Assembly: GCA_963575645.1 (NCBI GenBank)
Contig: OY754470.1
Span: 806,001-870,000 of the forward strand
Direction: 5' to 3'
Origin: Xanthostigma xanthostigma
Lineage: Eukaryota; Arthropoda; Insecta; Raphidioptera; Raphidiidae
Length of the DNA stretch: 64,000 nt
In this document: positions 57,151-64,000 of the stretch, in pieces
Layout: the number at the start of each line of letters is the position of its first letter
How positions within the stretch are numbered: the stretch's first letter is position 1
The notes under the pieces: generated by a model
What the model saw: only the letters and a program-made list of their open reading frames with translations
Database searches by the model: none
What the model was told of the DNA's origin: nothing
Program-made: the position numbers and the translations under genes

Positions 57151-58911
57151 TGTTACACCACAAGGGCCGAAAGTTTGATACTCTTACACTGCGCGCCATG
57201 ATTCCCGATGAGGATTCCTAGAACTCCATTGATTTTCTCATTCAGATATTTCTTGGAACTGTCTTATAAATTAAAGACAAAACGAAATTTAATATAGTCT
57301 ACAAAATAAAAATCAACAATGGTTGTATCACCCGTCTCGAATTTATCTTTTATTTTAGACAACTCGATTTGTCATGTTAATAACATATTTCAGTCGATTG
57401 GAAAATAGGCCATTACTTCTATGCTTATAAAAAAGTCATTTTTTATCGAAATTATTCCTAGAACTAGGATTAAAGTCCCTCATACAGCATCACTGATTTC
57501 TGGAAATATATTGAACAGAGTTTGTCATTTTTCAAAGTAATTAATATATGATTTCAATTAATTTAGCAATAGACAATTAGAAATAATACATATAAATTAT
57601 GTAATTAATATTATTAGATGAAATTTGCGTAGTACAGTAGGTAAGGATGTTTCCAGATATTCACGTTTGAGATTTAATCATGCAATCTATTAATTATTCG
57701 CAACGTTAATTAGCATCTCTTATCACGTTGGTACTCTACGTATAGGTCAACCTTCATAATATACAGTGTGTTCACTAAATCATTTTTTTAAATATATTCG
57801 TAAAAACTACTTACAAGGCGTTTGAAGAAAATGAATACCTATTGTAATTTTTTGTATTGAAAGTATTTCGATATAAATTATATTAATTTTATTTTAAAAA
57901 AGCATGTTTGCTAGTTACTTTAGGAAAAAGGAACACAAAGCAAAATAAATAAAAAATATAATTCTTTAATGGGTAATGTTTTTCAACAGGTACAAGAGGG
58001 ACGCTCATGACATTATGGTCTGAGGGCATTGCCAAATCAATTTTTTGACAATTCTTTCTGCAACTCAACGACAATTTCTTAAAAATGTATAGGTATTTTG
58101 AAAATTGTTTACACTATATTTAACCTAGCACTAAAGAGAACACATAATGCAAAATCGAAACTTATGTAAACGATTGTAAATAATGTAGTAAAAAAGTCAG
58201 GCCTTCGTAGTAGAATTTGATTAACTTTTTGTAGTGTCAAGCTGTGGTCTAGTAGTTCGACTGCTTATTTTTTGATGTTAGTGTGCATTTGTATGATCAT
58301 AAATTAGTGATAAAGATCGAAATAGTGTTTATTAAAAACTGTTTAGCATATAATATTCCAAAACGATCGTCGAAGTAATTAAACGTTTGTCTGTTTTAAT
58401 TATAATTTCAATCGTGTGCTACGACAAATGACTTCATACTATATACGGTATACACAGGTTTCACTGTATAACGCACAAACATTCTGTATATAAATTGATG
58501 CAACTCTAATCTCTTATCTTATTAAATTATACGTGTGGCAATTCAACTTTATCTCCGTAGAAGGAAATATTATCATCCCTCCTAGTCATCTTTCACAGCG
58601 GCTTATGTTGCGTCACTTGCTTCATGAAACTAGGTATATGAAATTCAGTAATAATGTTTTATTATAATAATTTTATTTATATTATAGCATGCGCGGATTT
58701 AGAGTTTTTTTTTGGCCCTTGGAATAAACTAGTATTTGCCGACCTGCTTATACCGAGCTTTTTAAGATTACGCAAAAAAAATCATGGTTTACTGAATCTA
58801 ATTCGGCCCTAAGATCGAAGAACACACATGTATTTTTTGTTATCTAATGATTATGTAACATAATTATAAAAATCAAAAGTTACCGCTTCCGTGAAGCGGT
58901 TTGGTCTAAAC
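57151..58911. other. Intergenic, nothing recognised
   Basis: AT-rich sequence, no supported gene. Confidence 0.4.
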
Positions 58912-59156
58912 CGGTGTTTCCCAACGTGGGGCCCACGCCCCACAGGGGAGCAATTTGATTAAAGGGGAGCAATTCGAAAATGGACTCGACACGAGTTTAA
59001 CCCTTTCGCTCTGGACCATTTAAATGTAATGCTAGATTTCGGTGCCAATTTTTTTAATATTAAAAATTATGTATGTTACATAGGGGGGGCATAAGAATTT
59101 TAGAAAGGCTAAGGTGGGGCATGGCACAAAGAAGGTTGGGAAACACTGGTCTAAAC
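58904..59156. mobile_element. hAT-type MITE with 8-bp duplication
   Basis: The element 58912-59148 (237 bp) has ends CGGTGTTTCCCAACGTGGGG and the complement of GTTGGGAAACACTG. GTCTAAAC is duplicated exactly at 58904-58911 and 59149-59156. C(A/G)GTG ends with 8-bp duplications define hAT elements. The unmutated duplication suggests a fairly recent insertion. Confidence 0.85.
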
Positions 59157-59164
59157 CCATGCCA

Positions 59165-59240
59165 TGTTGTGAGGTATCTAAGATTTTATTAACTTCTAAG
59201 TAGTTAATAACCACTTGGAAGTTAATAAAATCGTATTTAA
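59165..59240. repeat. Small hairpin
   Basis: AGATTTTATTAACTTCTAAG is followed by CTTGGAAGTTAATAAAATCG, leaving a loop of about 11 bp. Confidence 0.55.
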
Positions 59241-59350
59241 AGTACCTACTTGAAAAAATATGACTAGTTATTTATCTTTTTGTAAATTATTTTTTCAAGT
59301 ACTTTGGTAAATACTGATAAAAATCATATTTGTTTATATATAAGTTTATC

Positions 59351-59827
59351 TACAGGGTGAGTTTTAAGTTGATGCTTTTTTTTACAGCGTGTAAAAATCA
59401 AATAGACGAGCAAATATTTGAAATAGTTTTTTATCAAAACTCAAAAATAAGAGAGAAACAGCCTTTCGAAGTTTAAATAAATTTTATTAAATTTTCTTTA
59501 ATTTTAAGGTCGGTCCTGGGGTTATATTATGTCACTATGGAAATATGTTATTATTATCAAGTATTCACAGAAATAATTGAGGCACACACAATTCTCTCAA
59601 AAACAGAACAATACACATACTTGATAATAACAACTTATTTCCATAGTGACATAATATAACCCCAGGACCGACCTCAAAATTAAAGAAAATTTATTTAAAC
59701 TTCGAAAGGCTGTTTCGTTTCTCTCTTATTTTTGAGTTTTGATAAAAAAACTATTTGAAATATTTGCTCGTCTATTTGATTTTTACACGCTGTAAAAAAA
59801 AAGCATCAACTTAAAACTCATCCTGTA
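59351..59827. repeat. Long foldback element, 210-bp arms
   Basis: TACAGGGTGAGTTTTAAGTT begins the left arm and the complement of AACTTAAAACTCATCCTGTA ends the right. The arms stay highly similar for about 210 bp around a loop of about 55 bp. A one-armed relative is at 293-497. No protein is encoded. Confidence 0.85.
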
Positions 59828-61614
59828 TATATGAGCCTTTACCTGCGTCTTTGCGCTCTTTAATAAGCCAGTAGTTATTACATAAACAATATCAACAAAC
59901 AGTCTAGACATACACTTTAAAAAAGGGGTTTTGACGAGATACACAAAAAGGGTTTTTGACGAAAATCGAAATCTCTCAGAGTGTAGGTGTTCCGTTGTTT
60001 GTATAGTGTTTCCTTAGTTCGTTTTTTACAGCTTCCAGATTCAGATCTAAGAACTGATGAAAGTATCAACTAAATTTTGCGTAATTTTTTTTGAGTTTTA
60101 GAATATTTGTAACTACGTTTTTTGACTCGTCTACTGCTAAATAAATGAGTATACACTAAAATGTGTTTCTTCATTGTGACCTTTTCAAAATATTTTCAGT
60201 TTATCTTCTTGCGATCTTTTTTTTTATTTGTGCAAATCTATTGAATTATTATTGAAATTCGTCAATATTGTGTTGAAAACTGCATATATATTTGAAAAAT
60301 AAAACATATAATATTTTGCTGAACAAAGTAACTGTCATTAATCATTCTATTTCAGATATATTACTAAAAAAGACGCTTTAGATATGAATTCTGAAATAAA
60401 TATAAGAATCCCGTTTGATTGATTAGTTATAATATTCAAGCATTCGAATTTTTTGTTAATATTACAGGCGTTATTCGATTTTTGAATGTTCACCTTTCTT
60501 TGCATTCTTACTTACGAGATTTTGCATTATAAATTAAAATAAACATAAAAAATATAAATTTGGTGAAAGATAAAAATCGGCCTTGTTAATTACGTCTATT
60601 TTCTACATTAAAAAAAATGGAATTTATAAAATTTAAAAACTGAGTACGGCACTCTATTTTATTAAAAAAAATAGGTCAAATTTATAGTCATAGTGTTTTT
60701 TGAAAGTTAGAACGGGTTAATATAGGTATAAAATATTAAAGAAATAATTAGTTTTTCTTGTAGAATGTTTGCAATCATTATTACCTCGTTGACAGTTGAC
60801 AACTTTCTGCAATTTTCGTATAATAATTGCTAGACACCCAATTGGTTTAACTATTTTTTTTCTGTAGAGCTGGTAACTCTTACTTTTTTTATAAAATTAT
60901 AGCTACAGCAATTAGATTAATTGGCCACTAATTTAATAACTGTGGCATTTTAGTATGGTAATGTTTAACAATAATATAAATTCACATGACTTTTAGTGAG
61001 CAGATGTGCATTTTTACCGTAAATGAAATTAATTAATAAATGCAATAAAACCATAATTACCATTTTTTATATATAAATAAAAATGAAAAACAACACCAGT
61101 TTTTAATAATATATTGCACAACTTTAATAATAAATGACACAATAAATTATTTAAAATTGTGTTTTAAATAAATCCGCGCTTTAACTGAAATTACAAATAG
61201 CACAAGATAAGTTTCGCGTGCGTCGGTGAAGCGTAAGGACGCGGCCGTCGCATGACGTCGTCGTTCGTACACTACAGGTGTCACTGACGCTAGATGAAAC
61301 CGACGGATGCTGAACACGGCGCCGCGTCTCTGATGCGCCCGAAACTAATGTAAACCTCTTGTACACACGCGCAACAATCAGCTCCCCGCTTAAAAGAAAT
61401 TATATTTTTTTAATTATCTGAATACGCCAGCGTTTTCAAAGTTTTTGCGTGCAAAAAGGCCCTTTTTATTACACCGTATGCGAGCGGCTCTACATAGGGA
61501 CTATTAGGGCATAAGCCCTGGAACCCCAAGTGTCAAGGGCCCACAAACATTTATTTGTCATCATAAATTTTTCATACTTTTGGGTGAATTTTGACAATTT
61601 TTTGTGTAAATTGT
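59828..61614. other. Intergenic with a GC-rich island
   Basis: Mostly AT-rich. About 61190-61385 is strikingly GC- and CpG-rich (GGACGCGGCCGTCGCATGAC, GCGCCGCGTCTCTGATGCGC) and could be a first exon or promoter of an unseen gene. No frame could be assigned. Confidence 0.35.
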
Positions 61615-61862
61615 TTTTATTAAATGTTTTGTACAAAATTTTCTGAAAATAAACTGTTTTAGTGACATGAAACGACATCTCATAGAATTTACTCAAAGAT
61701 ATTAGTTCAGAAGCAACCAAAAACAACTGTTTTAGTACCAACTACCGACATCTGATAGAATTTGTTTAAAGCTAATATTAGTTCAGACGCTGGGTCGCAA
61801 ACGAAATACATTTTGCAGAATTATATCTATCGCACCCGGGTGAAACCGGGACGAACCGCTAG
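61615..61862 (+). mobile_element. Helitron 3' end
   Basis: It has ATTAGTTCAGA(A/C)GC modules, ATCTATCGCACCCGGGTGAA and then GGGACGAACCGCTAG at 61862, followed by T. These are the same 3' features as the copies at 6061 and 25017, here with a good CTAG end. The 5' end is missing. Confidence 0.65.
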
Positions 61863-62322
61863 TTATGTTTATATATTTTTCCTTTAAAGTTTTGTAAAGG
61901 ATAGAAAACAATAATAACAAAATTGTCCTTTACAGGCATAAATCCTTTGTATGAGAGGAAATATTGGCATATATGAAATATGCACAATGATCGTCCCAGT
62001 ACAAACATTTTTTAATCTTCTTATGGCCGTGATAAATCTGTTTTCAATCTATTTTAGAATATCAAAACACTGATGCTAAAAACGTAAAAGATGTCATTAT
62101 ATATAATATGCGTAAATATTTTTATTATGTGCAATTCGAAAGTTAGACCGATGTTTTCATTTCAAAAAATATGAGAAGTGTTTGATGTGTCACAAATAAT
62201 TTTTAACATTTCTAAATATTGCAATCAATTCTTCGTTGAACCGCGTATTTTGGGTAGCGAGCTAAAAATTTGGTTTATAGATCATGAATACTGAACTACA
62301 AACGTTTATATATAAAAAAAAA
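61863..62322. other. Intergenic, nothing recognised
   Basis: AT-rich, no supported feature. Confidence 0.4.
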
Positions 62323-62803
62323 TGGTTGTCTGTAAAGTCGGTTTACGGACGATAGTTTTACGTGATAACGTATTCCGCTCGAATATCCAGGCGGAACGTG
62401 ACACATTTCGGAACGTGACACTTTTTCGTGCATGCAGCCGGTGTTTCATCAATTTATAAGACGTTATCACGTCAAAATGGTTGTCTGTAAAGTCGGTTTA
62501 CGGACGATAGTTTTACGTGATAACGTATTCCGCTCGAAGGTCAGGCGGAACGTGATGCATTTCGGAACGTGACACATTTCGGAACGTGACACTTTATCGT
62601 GCATGCAGCCGGTGTTTCATCAATTTATAAGACGTTATCACATCAAAATGGTTGTCTGTAAAGTCGGTTAACGGGCGATAGTTTTACGTGATAACGTATT
62701 CCGCTCGAAGGTCAGGCGGAACGTGACACATTTCGGAACGTGACACTTTTTCGTGCATGCAGCCGGTGTTTCATCAATTTATAAGACGTTATCACGTCAA
62801 AAA
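62323..62803 (+). repeat. Three tandem units of 155-171 bp
   Basis: Units at 62323-62477, 62478-62648 and 62649-62803 each start TGGTTGTCTGTAAAGTCGG, have TACGTGATAACGTATTCCGC, then GGCGGAACGTGACAC copies and GTGCATGCAGCCGGTGTTTC, and end GACGTTATCAC(G/A)TCAAAA. The middle unit has one extra 17-bp AACGTGACACATTTCGG. Single copies lie at 22839 and 37985. Confidence 0.85.
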
Positions 62804-63149
62804 AAAAGACGGGTTGCACTCCGGGAGTGATGGCGCAAGTGAAAACTTGAATATTAACGTCTTACGATTTTTCGATCAAAATGGTTTGTATCATAGATTG
62901 CATTTTTATGTACGATATTTCAACGCTAGATGTCTAACGTTGTATAAATAAAAGTTTTCGTCTTAACGCATATCTGACGATCTGACGCGAGTTTAACATT
63001 TTTTACCCATTACAAAAAAAGTGTACAACGCCGCTAAAGAAGTTTTCACTTCAAAAATATTACGGGGACATTTCTGTAATTCCACTTTATTTGTGAGTTT
63101 TTCAAACTGTTTGAAAATGTGTTTACCCAAAAAGGAAAAATCGTTTCAA

Positions 63150-63300
63150 AAATTCTTATCTATATACCGGCATCACTAAAAAAAAACATGACCGATTTTG
63201 ATGAAACTTGGCAAACTTCCCTGACTTAAATCACATAATGCTTTTCAGTAATAACATCAAATCCCACCCGAGCGAAACCAGACCGAGCGACAATTTTTGA
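63150..63300 (+). repeat. Probable transposon remnant
   Basis: CATGACCGATTTTGATGAAA, CTTGGCAAACTT and GAGCGAAACCAGACCGAGCG resemble repeat tails of RTE or Helitron type. Boundaries and class are uncertain. Confidence 0.35.
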
Positions 63301-63849
63301 TACAATTTCCTGTTATTTAGAGCCAACGTTTTTATTGAAATAATTTTGTAATATGAGAACACCAAAAAATAATATTGTCTTTTATAAATGCTTTTACCTT
63401 TTATAGAGATTCAATTTTATTTTTTTTAATAAAGATTTTAATTCTTTCTGACGTTTAATTTAAAAAGCTTTTTTATTTCAAAAAACAAAACTAATTCAAT
63501 TTAACTTCTCCGTCGCCGTCTTACTTACATCGACCGCATCAGTAAGATTTCTAATTACATTTGTTTTAACAAAAAGGCATTGCAGATTTTAAATAATTGT
63601 AAAATTGAATTGTACACGAGTCTTGTTAATCAACTTTTATGTCTGCATCAAATCCTGTATAACCTTTGAAATTAAAAATAATGGATGCTATTGTACTCAT
63701 GTACGCGCGTTAGAAGTTATACTTCTTTAACGTGGCAGTTAACCTCAATTATATTGGAGCACTTTAAAAAAAATTATTTTTATCACTAACATTCACAACT
63801 AACATTTATCTTTTCAATAATGAATACACCGAAATTTCAAAATGCAGGG
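63301..63849. other. Intergenic, nothing recognised
   Basis: AT-rich, no supported feature. Confidence 0.4.
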
Positions 63850-64000
63850 GCGAATGGGTTCAACTATTTCGACCCGGGAAATAACTGTTTCCACCGTGGA
63901 CATACCTGTGTCCACAGAGGGTATAACTGTGTCCATCGTGCATATAACTGTGTCAAACTTCTTTTTATTTCTTTTTACCGCTCTTCCTTTTTGAGAAATA
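63850..64000 (-). repeat. Short-unit repeat at the window edge
   Basis: Three to four degenerate units of about 20 bp built on AACTGTGTCCACCGTGGACATA-like sequence occupy about 63870-63958, followed by AACTTCTTTTTATTTC and TTTTTGAGAAATA. The same modules occur in reverse at about 39633-39720. The repeat may continue outside the window. Confidence 0.5.

Noticed and set aside
62323-62803. CRISPR-like array
   Set aside because: Units are contiguous and long with no unique spacers, in a eukaryotic sequence; it is a tandem repeat.

Overview
This is an AT-rich, gene-poor insect nuclear segment, most probably from a moth or butterfly. The evidence is spliced genes with GT-AG introns, non-autonomous Helitrons with TC...CTAG/CTAA ends of the Lep1 type common in Lepidoptera, a dispersed repeat carrying the lepidopteran-type CCGAGCTTTGCTCGG motif, and dense MITE-like elements. 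I see no prokaryotic or organellar features, no CRISPR array and no intact rRNA or tRNA gene.

Real genes are few. (1) At 8.8-13.5 kb two tandem plus-strand genes, three exons each with identical intron phases, encode related secreted proteins of 254 and 235 residues with four conserved cysteines. Their proximal promoters are also homologous, but only the first keeps a clear TATA box. I do not recognise the family. (2) At 46.2-49.6 kb a single 1107-codon minus-strand open frame encodes the axonemal dynein intermediate-chain protein WDR63/DNAI3; it is intronless. (3) A minus-strand gene not visible as one ORF can be assembled from exons at 44.33-44.19, 44.10-43.99, 42.57-42.31 and 34.91-34.84 kb, with a candidate first exon at 51.65 kb. 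It encodes a protein of about 202 residues with four predicted membrane helices. If the first exon is right, WDR63 lies on the same strand inside intron 1. The frame stays open for 44 codons past the UGA, and a Harbinger element begins 27 bp after the second stop.

The rest is mostly mobile DNA and its remains. It includes an internally deleted PIF/Harbinger element that keeps the 5' parts of both its ORFs (33.6-34.7 kb); Harbinger-type MITEs at 26.5, 40.0, 54.8 and 55.5 kb; two deleted Tc1/mariner-like elements with long inverted ends (15.9 and 44.7 kb), one with a short fused transposase ORF; Helitrons at 6, 8, 25, 28, 52 and 62 kb; a hAT-type element with a perfect 8-bp duplication (58.9 kb); long hairpins at 7.2, 20.0, 25.4, 37.0 and 59.4 kb; and tandem repeats at 13.1, 23.8, 62.3 and 63.9 kb.

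All calls come from reading the sequence. No database search, transcript or gene-prediction run supports them.
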